From Thalassia testudinum (lineage: Eukaryota > Streptophyta > Magnoliopsida > Alismatales > Hydrocharitaceae), in the NCBI GenBank assembly GCA_037157565.1, contig JAZHRO010000013.1, forward strand, positions 113,226,001 through 113,290,000: 64,000 bases of DNA, written 5' to 3'. Position numbers and translations under genes: made by a program. The notes beneath the pieces were generated by a model, which did no database searches, was not told the origin of the DNA, and saw only the letters and a program-made list of their open reading frames with translations. This document shows positions 1 to 10,613 of this stretch, one piece after another. Within the stretch, counting starts at the first letter, position 1; the number at the start of each line of letters is the position of its first letter.

Positions 1-715
1 AAGGCGAAGGTGGGACGGTAGGTGGCAGTCCGCAGGGCAGCCTAGGCGTGCGTGCCTAGGTCACCCTGTGGCTGTGCTTATGGGTTAGGTCAGGGGGTGT
101 TTAGGGAGGTGTAGGCGGTCGATGGATGGGTGGAAGATGTTCAGTGGTCGATGGCGGAGGTGTTGAGGTTGGTGGCGAGACGTGTGGAGGTGTGGAATGA
201 TGGGTGCATCTCACCAGAGGTTGGCCGGAGATGGGGAAGATGGTGGTGGACAGTGGCTGCGAGGGGTAATTTGTGAAATAGATTGACGGGAATTGAAGAG
301 GGGATAGAGGGGAGTAAGTCTAACCTAATTAAGTGGATGAGGGGGAAGAGGTGGCTACTGGCAGTACCTGCTATCATCGGAGAAGACGATGTCCAGTGGA
401 GGGAGACAGCGGCGACGACGGGGCTAGAGATGCTCACGTGGGTGTTGCGCGACGCAGAGGAAGATGGTGAGGGTGGCTCTTCCACTGGTATTGTGGCAGA
501 GCGACAAGAAAGAGGAGGGAGGCTCATCGAAGCTCACTGGACCACTTGACTGGAGTAGAAGAGATGAAATTGGGGTGGAATTCTGGCCAAGTTGAGCTGA
601 GAAGGTGCGGCTGGGGTTTAGGATCATTTTATAGGCACTGGCAGGGGCTCTTATGCTTGGAAGACAAGCGTCCAAATGTAAGAGTCCTCGCCAGAGTAGG
701 AATTCTGTGGGATAC
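1..715 (-). repeat. X-family LTR, promoter and transcribed part (left of E1)
   Basis: Read on the minus strand this aligns with the promoter and transcribed part of the complete X solo LTR at about 56440-57270: a TATA-type sequence (CTATAAAAT, about 627-635), then a C/T-rich stretch with shared words such as the 'cttgtcgctctgcc' run. It is the downstream half of an LTR whose U3 half lies at 12333-13238, with E1 inserted between. The last five bases, GATAC, are the E1 target duplication. The open frames here (283-549, 141-527) are compositional by-products of GC-rich LTR sequence. The outer end lies beyond the window. Confidence 0.75.
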
Positions 716-1360
716 TGTTGAGCTCTTGAATTGCTACGCTAACGTGTTTGGTTTTGGAAAACCTGTCGTTGTAGCTTGAAAGTGAAGAATTCATGTTCAA
801 CAAATAAAATTTATACCTAAAAGAATTCCGGGTCGAACACAGGGAGGCTACGTTGATCTATATTCTCAATTATATTTTTTTTAGAATTTTTGAAAAGCGA
901 GGAGATATAATTACAATGGAGCTATCAAACTAAAAGAAAGAGAGAGAGAGAGAGAAAGAACATGCATTCAATATTTCAAATTGTTTATACAATCAAATTA
1001 AATAAAAGTTATACTAGAAAGCGGGAAATCAGCTACACTATAAAGCAGGAAAATTCTACATTAGAAAAACTGTAAAGAAGAATGGGAGAGAGAAGTTATC
1101 CTCCTCGACGATTGCTTGGAGGATGAGCCAGACGAGACGATGCCTGGACGAAGGAGAATGGAGTAGGACGAAGGAGGACGAAGTAGAAGAATGGGAATGG
1201 AGCAGTACACCGTCGTCGTCGCGGGATCCACTTCCGAAGGGGGACGAAAATTTAGACTTTATCTCGCGAGGAGCATCCTGGGTGTGGGACAAGCTTCTCT
1301 TGGGCTTTGGAGAGGTAGAGAAGAGAAGGAAGGGATCAGAATTTTGTGTGGAGGGGTCTC

Positions 1361-1454
1361 CTTTTATAGTTGCAAGGAGTGGGGGCAAATTGGTCAATAC
1401 ATCTTTAAAATAATAAATGAGGGATCTTTAGTGACGGATAAAACCGTCACTAAA
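1361..1454 (-). promoter_or_regulatory. E1 3' LTR core promoter: TATA box plus upstream dyad
   Basis: Minus strand. The TATA box CTATAAAAG is at 1361-1369. Fifty-seven bases upstream is a perfect inverted repeat, TTTAGTGACGG (1427-1437) and CCGTCACTAAA (1444-1454), with a 6 nt loop. The 5' LTR has the same arrangement (TATA 11261-11271; arms 11329-11339 and 11346-11356). The E2 LTRs carry a related dyad with a compensated base change, so it is probably a functional promoter element. No binding factor can be named. Confidence 0.7.
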
Positions 1455-1710
1455 TCCCCAACGTGGGCATAGTACCCATGCCCATGCGCGCCTCCTCAGC
1501 TGCCCACGCTCAACGCATCCGCCCACGTTCATCAAATCTCAGCCGTCCGATCGCGAGATCGAACGGCTTAGGATGCTCCTTCGCCGGCTGCTGTGCACCT
1601 GCCTCAACGCGTACGATGGCGTGTCCTCGCCGCGCGTGCAATAGCTCGTGAACGTTATTGGTGGATCTGAGTCGCCCGATGAAGATCCAACGCTCGCCCG
1701 CGCCTTTCTC

Positions 1711-1779
1711 CCCTTTGCTGCGGCTCGAACCCACGGCTGCAGCTCGCGATAGCGCCCTCGACCGCTGCGCTACGAGGGG
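1711..1779 (-). other. tRNA-like A box/B box pair in the U3 of the E1 3' LTR
   Basis: On the minus strand, TAGCGCAGCGG (1762-1772) fits the Pol III A-box pattern and GGTTCGAGCCG (1721-1731) is close to the B box. The starts are 41 nt apart, as in a tRNA. GCGC/GCGC can form a D stem, and CCCCT upstream can pair with AGGGG downstream as part of an acceptor stem. The anticodon arm is short and does not pair, so this is not a functional tRNA gene. Confidence 0.6.
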
Positions 1780-2376
1780 CGGATGGTCGAGCGGATGCTT
1801 TTAGGCATGGCTGTCCACAGCCGTTGGATCGAGATCCAACGGCGGAGAGGGAGCGGGTGCAGAAGCTTCACTGGATGCATGCGGTCGTTTGGGCGTCCGA
1901 GATGGTGCCACATGGCGCCATCTTGGCCGTCCATCTTCTGGATGTTGTAGATGGTGCCACGGATGTCGGATTGACTCGATTTTTACGTTGTTGGGCTGCG
2001 ATCGTCGATCCGAATTCATCCGTGCAGTCGGATTTGTCATTTGAAGTTTGGATTTACACCATCCTGGACCTTGATCTTCTAGGGTTCCCCGATCACTATC
2101 TGATGCTACGGATGCCTGATTAAGGCGATCTTGGAGTCATTGAACTCCAATCCTCGCCCTGATCACATCCGTACGGTTGGATCTTTGATCCGAGGCCCTG
2201 ATAAAATGTTTGTCCTGTCCAAGCACATAAAAGGAGACAATTAACCTCCATTTTATTCAAACTACTCTAAATGCAAGATGATGCATGTTATACAATATTT
2301 ATATCATGAAATGCAATCCTATGCTTAAGAACATGCATAAATAGACATCTTAAGTAGTGTAAATGTGTTTACATCA

Positions 2377-3757
2377 TACCCCCATGCCTATCTTTTGCTA
2401 GTCCTTAGCAAAAACTATATGCTATTTATAAAATAATTAGGTTGGATTATTTGGACATGAGTTATTTTCAATCATTAAGAAACTGTCTACTTAGGAACTA
2501 AACTTTCAAAGACACAACAGCGCTCGAGTATCAGCCAAAATGCAGACCGCCTCAAGCCCTTGCCTTATTCAAAGAAAAATTTCTTTTTCTCTTTTTCTTT
2601 TTTTCTAATTTTTTTGGATTTTCAAATTTTAAGGTTTAAGAGTGGCTTTCTACGGCCATTCAACTCACCCAAGATTTGATGAGAACCCTAAGTTTTAAGC
2701 ATCTTATTGTGATTGTGATAGACTCGTTGACCGGCAATTAAAATGGACTTCGGATTTCTACGCCTCTAGGTGACCTAAAAAGAATTCTTTCTAAAGGTGT
2801 ATCTTTACATCCGGTAGCTCTCTCCCTACTTTTATTTTTTTACGGGGTCAACACAAGGGTGAATCCAGTGTATATCTCCCCGGCGTATTCTACTTCTCCG
2901 CTTCTTCCTAACTGTTTTGGGAATTTCTTTAGTGCATTTACTGATCTGGGTTCTGGACAACCAGTCGATGAGCTGTTACCATCGACAACTTGCCAGCCAT
3001 ACTCGTGCAGCGAAGTGTGGCTTATTTCTTTTTTTTTCTCCTTTTCTCTCTTTTTTTTTTTTTAAGTAGGTGGCTTCCTTGGTCTAAGATTTACCTAAAG
3101 GTAGCAAAAAGAGAAAGGTCCAGCGACTAGGCTCTGGACAACCTACCTATGGGTTGTTACCCATGATAACTTGCTAGCCATATCACCTTAGAAGGTTCAT
3201 TAGCTACCCAATTTCCATTAGAATCGTCGAATAACGAGTCAGTGCAAAGAAAGTGTGTAGATGCTTAAAACTCAAAAATTCCCTCAAATCAGAGGGTGGG
3301 TTGATAAGTCGTGTACTTATCACCCAAACTTATTTATTCCAATTACGATAGAATTAAGATGGTGAGGACTCAAAGACAAATCCACATTTTAGTGGATACA
3401 TGGGCTAATTAAGTCCAAAGACCTAAAGGGTCTTTGTGTTCAGATCCTAATGTAAAGTTTCTTAGGATTGAAAAGTCCTAATGTCCAACTAATCCTTCCT
3501 AATTTTGATTTTTTTTATTTTTATAAATAAGAAGAGAAAAATAATTTATATGGATTTCACAAAGTTGACCAAATAATTCAAAAATGAATCCACCCCCCCA
3601 TGCCTAGCTGATGCAATGTCCTCATTGAAAAAGAGACATGAAAGAAAGGGTAGAATATGAAAGATGTCACCTGAATATGAAGCTCGTATCAGCCTTGTGT
3701 CATATGTACAACTGCTGAGTTTAATGCCTTCAGCTAGGCGATGTCCAGCCAAAGAAG
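2377..3757 (-). other. E1 3' noncoding spacer with polypurine tract
   Basis: No coding sequence. The polypurine tract is at 2377-2388 (minus GGCATGGGGGTA), immediately before the 3' LTR, where plus-strand DNA synthesis would start. Two copies of a 55-60 bp motif beginning 'tctggacaacc' and containing 'cttgc(c/t)agccat' lie at about 2948-3006 and 3130-3188. E2 has the same pair, similarly spaced (about 19097-19150 and 19260-19316). Long T/C-rich runs occur at 2578-2620 and 3030-3063. The block near 3715-3755 (…TTAAACTCAGC… on the minus strand) is a worn copy of the post-pol motif seen in E2 and E3. Confidence 0.75.
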
Positions 3758-5157
3758 TCACAGAATGGCTAGAGCAATAGAGTCTGAGATGGATTCTGGA
3801 AGAATACGGTCAACAACAGGCTTCAGACGTTGACCGTTGACTTTAAATGTGTTACCCGTCTTTGGGTCAGAAATCTGAACGGCACCATTTGGAAAATTTT
3901 GATCAATTATGAATGGGCCATTCCATTTAGATCTAAGTTTGCCAGGAAAGAGCTTAAGTTTAGAATCAAATAACCAGACCTTCTGATTTGGTTTAAAGCT
4001 CTTGTGGGAAATCAATTGATCATATAGAGCTTTGGTCCAAGCCTTGTAGATCTTGGCATTCTTATAAGCATCATTTCTAAGCTCCTCCAACTCAGATAGT
4101 TGGAGTTTCCTGGTCTTCCCAGCTTAATTCAGATCTAAATTGCATTGTTTGATTGCCCAGAATGCCTTGTGTTCAATCTCTACGGGTAGATGGCAAGCCT
4201 TTCCATACACCAAATGGAATGGAGACATGCCAATGGATGTTTTATATGCCGTACGGTAGGCCCAAAGAGCGTCTTCAAGCTTTTGAGTCCAATCCTTGCA
4301 ATCAGGACTAACCATTTTTTGCAAAATGTTCTTGATCTCTCGATTGGAGATCTCAGCTTGTCCATTCGTCTGGGGATGGTAAGGTGTGGAAATTCGGTGA
4401 TTAACCCTGTATTTCGCCAATAAATTCTGAAATTGGGCATTAGTAAAATGAGTGCCACCATCACTGATGATAGCCCTCGGAATCCCGAACCTACTGAAGA
4501 TATTTTTCTTAACAAATTTTAAACCACCTTGTGGTCATTGGTTCGGGTGGGAATCGCCTCAATCCATTTGGACAAATAATTAACAGCAACAAGAATGTAC
4601 TGATGTCCAAATGAAGGGATAAAGGGTCCCATGAAATCGATGCCCCAAACATCGAAAATTTCGACAGGAAGAATAGGGTTTAGGGGCATCATGTCTCTCT
4701 TAGTTATGCTCCTGAGTGCCTGACATCGAGAACATGACCTTGAGAAATCCTGGGCATCCTTGAATAAAGATGGCCAATAGAAGCCAGATTGCAAGATTTT
4801 TGCAGCCATCTTTTTCCCGGAGAAATGTCCACCACACCCAGATGCATGGCAGAACTCGAGTATACTGTTGAATTCATTCTCAGGTGTGCATCGGGGAATA
4901 ATCTGATCAGAGCCGATGCGATACAGTTCAGGGTCCTCCCAGAAGTAGTATTTGGCCTCAGATTTGAGTCTATCCCGTTGTTTCTTGGTCCAATCCTGGG
5001 GGATTTGACCAACAACTAAATAATTAACAATGTCAGCAAACCATGGGGTGTGGACACCTAAAACTGTAAGAATGGTTTCGTCCAGAAAAGTGTCAGCAAT
5101 AGGAATGTCTGGACAAGAAGAATCACCTAGGAGTCTCGACAAATGATCCGCCACCAC
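3758..5157 (-). pseudogene. E1 integrase (broken)
   Basis: Retroviral-type integrase, which joins the element's cDNA to chromosomal DNA. Seen in 4519-5157: the HHCC zinc-binding region (HASGCGGH ... CSRCQ) and the start of the core with the first catalytic Asp in WGIDFMGPF. After a stop and a frame change near 4519, the second part (4124-4515) has the catalytic Glu region [17 protein letters not shown], with the second Asp in the bases before it. A further stop precedes 3758-4090, the C-terminal domain with GPF (KWNGPFII) and the ending NGQRLKP. It follows RNase H in the same frame. No chromodomain is visible, as expected for Athila. E3 shows the same architecture with fewer breaks. Confidence 0.92.
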
Positions 5158-5241
5158 ATTTTGTACCCCGATTTTATCCTTGATTTCAAGATCAAATTCT
5201 TGAAGAAGAATCCAACAAATAAGTCGGGGTTTAGCATCCTT

Positions 5242-6585
5242 TTAAGCCAAGAGATGTCTCAAGGTTGAGTGGTCGGTATAAACAATAACATGAGACCCTA
5301 AGAGATAAGCCCTCAATTTTTCCAAAGCAAATACTACAGTTAGTAATTCCTTTTCAGTAACAGTGTAATTCCTCTGGGCTTCATCTAGAGTTTTACTAGC
5401 GTAGTAGATGACAAAGGGCTTTCGATCAATTTTCTGACCCAGGACAGCCCCGACCACGTAATCAGAAGCATTGGTCATGATCTCAAAAGGGGCTGTCCAA
5501 ATTGGTGGTTGCAAAATTGGAGCACAGGTGATTGTCATTTTCAGGAAATCAAATGTCTTTCGGCATGATTCGTCAAAAACAAATGATGTTTCTTTGGCAA
5601 GAAGATTGCTCAAAGGACGAGCAACCTTTGAGAAATCCTTGATGAATCTTCGATAAAATCCCACGTGGCCAAGAAATGATCTGATTTGTTTAACAGATGT
5701 GGGAGGAGGAAGTTTAGCAATAGCATCAACCTTAGCTTTGTCCACTTCAATTCCCCATTCAGAGATTACATGACCCAAAACGATGCCCTCTTGGGTCATG
5801 AAATGACTCTTTTCCCAGCTAAGGACCAGTCGTGTCTTGATACATCTCTTAAGAATCATTTCTAAATTAGCCAAACAAGAGTCAAATGATTCTCCGAAAA
5901 TAGAGAAATCATCCATGAAGACTTCCATAAACTCTCCCACCATGTCAGAAAATATGGCTAGCATACACCTTTGAAAAGTTGCAGGTGCATTGCATAACCC
6001 GAAAGGCATCCTACGAAAAGCAAAGGTTTCGTAGGGACAGGTGAAAGTAGTTTTTTCCTAATCCTCGGGATGGATAGGAACTTGGTTGTATCCCTAGTAG
6101 CCATCAAGAAAACAGAACTACTTCTGCCCGGCTAATTTTTCCAAGATTTGATCAATGAAGGGCAGGGGAAAATGATCCTTTTTAGTGGCTGTGTTCAGCT
6201 TCCTATAATCAATACAAGCCCTCCAAGAGGAAGCTGAACGAGTTGTGACAGATTCTCCTCTCTCATTAGTCACAACAGTAATCCCGACTTTCTTTGGAAC
6301 AATTTGAACGGGACTTACCTAGGGACTGTCAGAGATTGGATAAATAATTCCTGCATCGAGCCACTTGATTTCCTTTTTGACCACTTCTCGCATACTTGGA
6401 TTCAATCTCCTTTGCATCTGGCGAGAAGGGCGGGATCCATCTTCCAAAAATATTCTATGATTACAGTAAGATGGCTCGATCCCCCTGAGGTCATGAATGG
6501 TCCAACCAATTGCCTCCTTATGTTCCTTTAGGACCTTGATCAATTTAATCTCTTGCTCCTTCATCAATTTAGCACTGATAATCAC
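5242..6585 (-). pseudogene. E1 reverse transcriptase-RNase H (broken)
   Basis: Copies element RNA into DNA and removes the RNA strand. The 5' part (6319-6585) holds the RT entry region ending YPISDSP. The catalytic half (5242-6009) has MPFGLCNAPATFQR, the FMDD active-site box in VFMDDFSIFG, LSWEKSHF, and the RNase H residues TNASD, TEKEL and YTDHS. Four in-frame TAG stops (plus-strand positions 6319-6321, 6118-6120, 6094-6096, 6058-6060) interrupt RT, and a TAA at 5242-5244 ends RNase H, after which the same frame continues into integrase. One Ile codon is missing in KKEIKWLDAG compared with E3. The RT type and the DLGAS protease place it in the Athila lineage. Confidence 0.93.
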
Positions 6586-6612
6586 AGGGAGTGTATTCTG
6601 AGGTCCTAAAAA

Positions 6613-7778
6613 TTAATATTTCAAATTCTCAAGCAATGGTTTCAATTCAAGCTGGGGTGGGGTGATGATTGATGATAGGGTAGATGCTGAAGATTCAACA
6701 AGAGGAAGAGGTTGTGAGTGAACAAAATCGGTAACCTCTTCCGAAGATGCCAGGTCAGCTAGAGAGGGTTGCGGGTCAAATTTATCATCCAAAGAGGAAC
6801 TTTCAATTGAAGAAACTGTCAAATAAGTTTCAATATTATCATTATCCTCATCAAGTTCCTCAATAAATCCACAATCCTCAAATTTGTTGATCGCCTTAAA
6901 AATATCCAATTTCATTCGTTGGTCCCCAAAGGCGATTTCCATGCTACCGCTTTCACAATTAATGTTGGCCTTTGCGGTAGCCAGGAACGGACACCCCAGA
7001 ATGATGGGCGTGTTCCTCAGATTATCAGGTACATCCATGTCAAGGACAAGGAAATCTATAGGAAAATAGAAATCCTTGACCTTAACTATAACATCTTCAA
7101 TAACACCTTGCGGGTTTGTGACCAAATGGTCTGTTAACTGTAGCGTTACTGAAGTTGGCCGAAGTTCGGAATTAGGTTGATGGATGCACCGAGATCCAAA
7201 AGTGCTCTATCAAATGTGTAATCTCCGATAATGCAAGAAATCAAACGAGCACCAGGATCTCTCTTTTTCTGAGGGAGGTAGTGCAGGATAACAGAACTAG
7301 CCTGCTCGGAGAGTACCACCTTTCTCGGAATAGATTCTCTCGACTTACGCTTTTGTGTACATAATTCCTTTAAAAATCTTGCGTAAGGCAGTATGTACTT
7401 GATAGCATCAAGGAGCGGGATATTGATCTCAACATTCTTAAATAAATTCAGAAGCTCCTCATTGCTATCAACAGATTTCTTCTTTGATTTGGTTAAGGCT
7501 TCAGGAAAAGGAACATGAGTCAGGTCTTTCGAATCAGGTTCCTGAGCCTTGATTTCTCCTCTAGAATTCTCCTCTCTCTCCTCAGGTTCTTCAGGATTCA
7601 AAAGATCAGAATAGTGTGGTTGTGGATCCTGAGTCTTCTTACCACTCCTCAAAGTTACAGAATTTGCAGAAGCGTAAGAATTTGGGTCTTGGGGAGGGTT
7701 AGGAAAGATTGGAGGGGCTTGATTGACCATGAATTGTTGATTTGCAAAAGAAGAAGATGAGGAACCTTGCTCAACCAC
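6613..7778 (-). pseudogene. E1 aspartic protease region (broken)
   Basis: Gag-Pol processing protease. In 7146-7778 the sequence VTLRSGK leads into VEINIPLLDAIKYI and the active-site motif ALLDLGASINLIP (Asp about residue 195); the D-L-G-A form is usual in Athila. A small deletion just after NLIP removes most of the segment present in E3 (about 15 residues) and shifts the frame. The rest of the domain resumes at 7125 with QGVIEDVIV, FLVLD and IILGCPFLATAKANI. In E3 the equivalent reads GRPFLAT, so one conserved Arg is Cys here. An acidic linker then leads to RT. Confidence 0.9.
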
Positions 7779-9372
7779 CTGAGCATGTGTGTGCGAGTCC
7801 CTCTGATTTCTATACCCTTAGGCTTGATTGCCCGAATTCATAATGTTTTGCGGGTTGGGTACGATTTGGGATGGTAGAGATCTGGGTTGAAGAGAGTTAG
7901 CAATGAGCCCGGATTGTAAGTTGTCCAGCGAGTTTTTCATTTGCTGCATGAGCTAGAGCATAGATCCTTGCATCTCTACCATTTGACGGTTCAAATCAGC
8001 CTGTCCTGCGGGTTGACGGGCATTCCAAGCTGGCTGATTGACCTAATTCGGAGGCAACTGAGTATATATTACGGAGCATAATTGCCAGGTCAAAATTGGG
8101 TCTGTTGCCCTGGATTTTTCCAAGAGAAGTTAGGGTAGTTTCTCCAACTGGATTATAGGCACTCGAGTAGGGGTTGGATCTAACATTCTCTTGTACAGCA
8201 TAGACATCCTCATAGGGTAAGGATTGAGAGAAAGAAAGGGAAGGATCAGAAAAATTGGGATCAAAGGCCCTAGTTGGGAACCCGAGGGGTTCCGAAAAAT
8301 GCTGACTCATAGGTTGAGCCTTATCGAGTTGATTCACGAACTCCCGTCTAGAAGGAGCTCGTGAGGAATGGAATCCCGAATTTTGGGATTGAGTGGATCG
8401 AGAGTTGTTCATAGAATTGCCAGCCATTCACTCTTCCATTCTTTTAGCAACCAAGTCCACCTTATCAAGTTTATTACAAATCAATTCCATATCAAATGAA
8501 TGAGAGTCATGGACTTCATTGACATTTGATCTGGGTTGCTGGGATCGGTTAAAAGTATCCATGGAGGCATGATTAATTGAATTCTCACTCATTTTCTCAA
8601 ATAAATCATGTGCACTATCTGCATCTTTATTGAGGAAATTGCCTCCGCAAAAAGCATCCACTTGATTTCTAAGTTGCTCAGTCAACCCATGATAGAAGAT
8701 CTGCACGAGTTGCCATTTCGGCACCTCGTGGTGTGGACACCTCCGCAATAAGTCCTGGAATCGCTCCCAGGCCACATGAAACTGCTCCCCCGGTCGCTGG
8801 GTAAAGGTAGTGATTGCCCATCTCAAAGCATTGGTATGACCGACTAGGAAGAATTTCTTCATAAAGGTCGATTTCAACTCATTCCAAGTTGTAATTGGTC
8901 TTCCTATTGTCCTATACCAATGCGCGACCTTATCCCTAAGAGAGTGGGGGAAGAGCCTCATGATCATTTGCTCCTCATTTACATTTCGAGCCTTGGTCTT
9001 CTGGACCAAAGTGGTTAAATCCTCCAAGTGCTGAAACAGATCTTCGGAACCAAGCCCATGATAATGTTTAAGCAGGCTTAACACCTGGGGCTTGATTTCT
9101 ACGTCACCGGCTGGAATCTGGATGCCAGGACGTTCCTCGTAATTTGAAGGATCATAAAAATCCTTCAAGGGCTAAGCGCCATTCATTCTCTGGAACCATT
9201 TCTACATTCTCTACATTTGTTCCAGCTGCCTTCGAAATTCTTCCTTTGGATTTCCAAGCAGAGGAGGCTGTTGTTCGGCCATGGGATCAAATTGACCAAA
9301 ATCCAACTTGCGCCTCCTAGAATGTTCTAATGGTCCTTCCAATCGGGGATTCAATGACCGTCTTCCTAGCAT
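7779..9372 (-). pseudogene. E1 Gag (broken)
   Basis: Particle-forming Gag. The ATG at 9370-9372 opens a frame starting MLGRRSLNP with three TAG stops (9211-9213, 9202-9204, 9172-9174). The frame then runs uninterrupted from 9168 to a TGA at 8428-8430. The Retrotrans_gag core is clear: DFYDPSNYEERPG, IKPQVLSLLKHYHG, FFLVGHTNALR, WERFQDLLRRCPHHEVPKWQLVQIFYHGL. Beyond the TGA the frame continues (MAGNSMNNSR...) until a frameshift near 8145 at the YNP-type motif. Downstream, in the new frame, are two more TAG codons and a Q/N/P-rich stretch before protease. I find no CCHC zinc knuckle in any frame, which is unusual for Gag and shared with E3. Confidence 0.9.
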
Positions 9373-10592
9373 AAACTAGGAGAAGGTCAGAAGGACTGGG
9401 GATAGGGACCCTGCAGCACAACAAAATAAGGTTGTCCTTATGTGGGGTAGCCTAAGGATCTACTAACTCCCAAAACCCACCTTAAGACTATAAATGATTT
9501 ACTCTACTTGCGTTTATTTAATCCAACCAGTTAGGAGGGACTAGGGAGAAGGTTCTTCTTTCGGCTTTCGCCTCCGGTTCCTAGTGTACCCCCCAGCTAC
9601 GGTCGTTTGACGCTACTCCCCTAGCTAGACATCAGATTAATCAGTACAAGTAGGTTAATCAAAAATAATCTAAGACTAGGCCCTGAAGAGCGAATCAAAC
9701 CTTAAGGCCAACGTCTACTCAATTTTATTAAGGCCTGGGATTGTGGTGCTTATGGAATGTGATGAGCCCTTAAAATGGGTTGTGCCCTTAATGATTGATT
9801 GAGATTTGTGTAAGTGCATGCACAACCAGGGTTTTCAAGCAAGATTATTTATAATGTGTGGATTTTAATGTTCAAAACTTGGTTAAATAGCTTTTAGAGT
9901 TTCAAATTAGGTGGATTGCAATCAAGTTTCTAAGCAAACCAAGTCGTAAAACACGGGTGAAGATTATTTTCCTTTAAAATCAGAAAGAAAGTAGAGTGAC
10001 TGGAATAGACCTAGATTGAAAACCCTAAGGAGGAGCTACTTGATGAGTTGGTTTTAAATAGAGTGGTGTGGCCCAAACAACTCAAACAATTGGCCACAAT
10101 TGCACCACTAAGTTAGGCACTCAAAGATGGTTAACCTAGAATGATTTCTACTCTGTTATGTGTTGCTTTGTGTGTACCGGTTCCACAGATCAGAACCCGG
10201 TTGAGTAGAAACAAATCAAGTTGATTAAGTGCCTTGAATGTGGGTGTGTGATGTGTGTTTGTTGAAAATTACCCCACAAGATTATCTTTTTGTTATTTTT
10301 TTTTTATGAATGAGGGTGGAATGAATGTGAGTGGAAATCCAAACAACCAAACTATTCCTAGGATTTATGCAAACACCTAGGTTAATTGGAATTTGGATTT
10401 AATGTGGCGAATGAAATCTATGGAGGGGGAAGAATGGGGAGCACTTACAGTTGTCTTCAACTGCACTTTACTCCAGTCTACCGCTTGTTGATTCCTTGAT
10501 GGAGGTCTCTGCAAAATAATAGACACAAGAGAAAGCTAGTTAGAAAATAATAAAGTGCAAGAAATGCGAAAAGAAGATCGGGAATCGTTGCC
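9373..10592 (-). other. E1 5' leader
   Basis: Untranslated leader between primer site and gag. It holds the conserved motif at 9601-9636 (plus strand ggtcgtttgac...cagat), shared with E2 and E3. It also holds a paired element: AGTGGTG (10062-10068) with CACCACT (10103-10109), and an inner TGGCC/GGCCA (10069-10073/10092-10096), found at the same place in E2, E3 and E5. No supported ORF. A packaging or dimerisation role is inference. Confidence 0.65.
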
Positions 10593-10610
10593 TCCCCGGC
10601 AACGGCGCCA
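10593..10610 (-). other. E1 primer-binding site, tRNA-Asp
   Basis: Minus-strand TGGCGCCGTTGCCGGGGA, three bases inside the 5' LTR. From knowledge of plant tRNA-Asp(GUC), whose CCA-bearing 3' end reads TCCCCGGCAACGGCGCCA, the match is 18 of 18. Athila elements commonly use this primer. Confidence 0.92.
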
Positions 10611-10613
10611 AAA

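Larger units (their letters stand above)
716..2376 (-). repeat. E1 3' LTR
   Basis: 1661 bp, with TG...CA ends. On the plus strand it starts TGTTGAGCTC and ends GTTTACATCA, preceded by TSD GATAC. Read on the minus strand it holds the U3 tip TGTAAACACATTTACA (a short palindrome), the tRNA-like A/B box pair (1711-1779), a perfect 11 bp dyad (1427-1454) and a TATA box (1361-1369). A (GA)n run lies in the U5 side near 940-957. It lacks an approximately 33 bp tandem duplication present in the right LTR near 11824. Confidence 0.95.

Noticed and set aside
1711..1779. A functional tRNA gene
   Set aside because: Acceptor and D arms pair, but the anticodon arm does not form and the T arm is imperfect in this copy; recorded as tRNA-like instead.
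2377..3757. Envelope-like ORF expected after integrase in Athila
   Set aside because: No frame longer than about 70 codons, no signal peptide or membrane segment; the same holds for E3 at 37945-39353.
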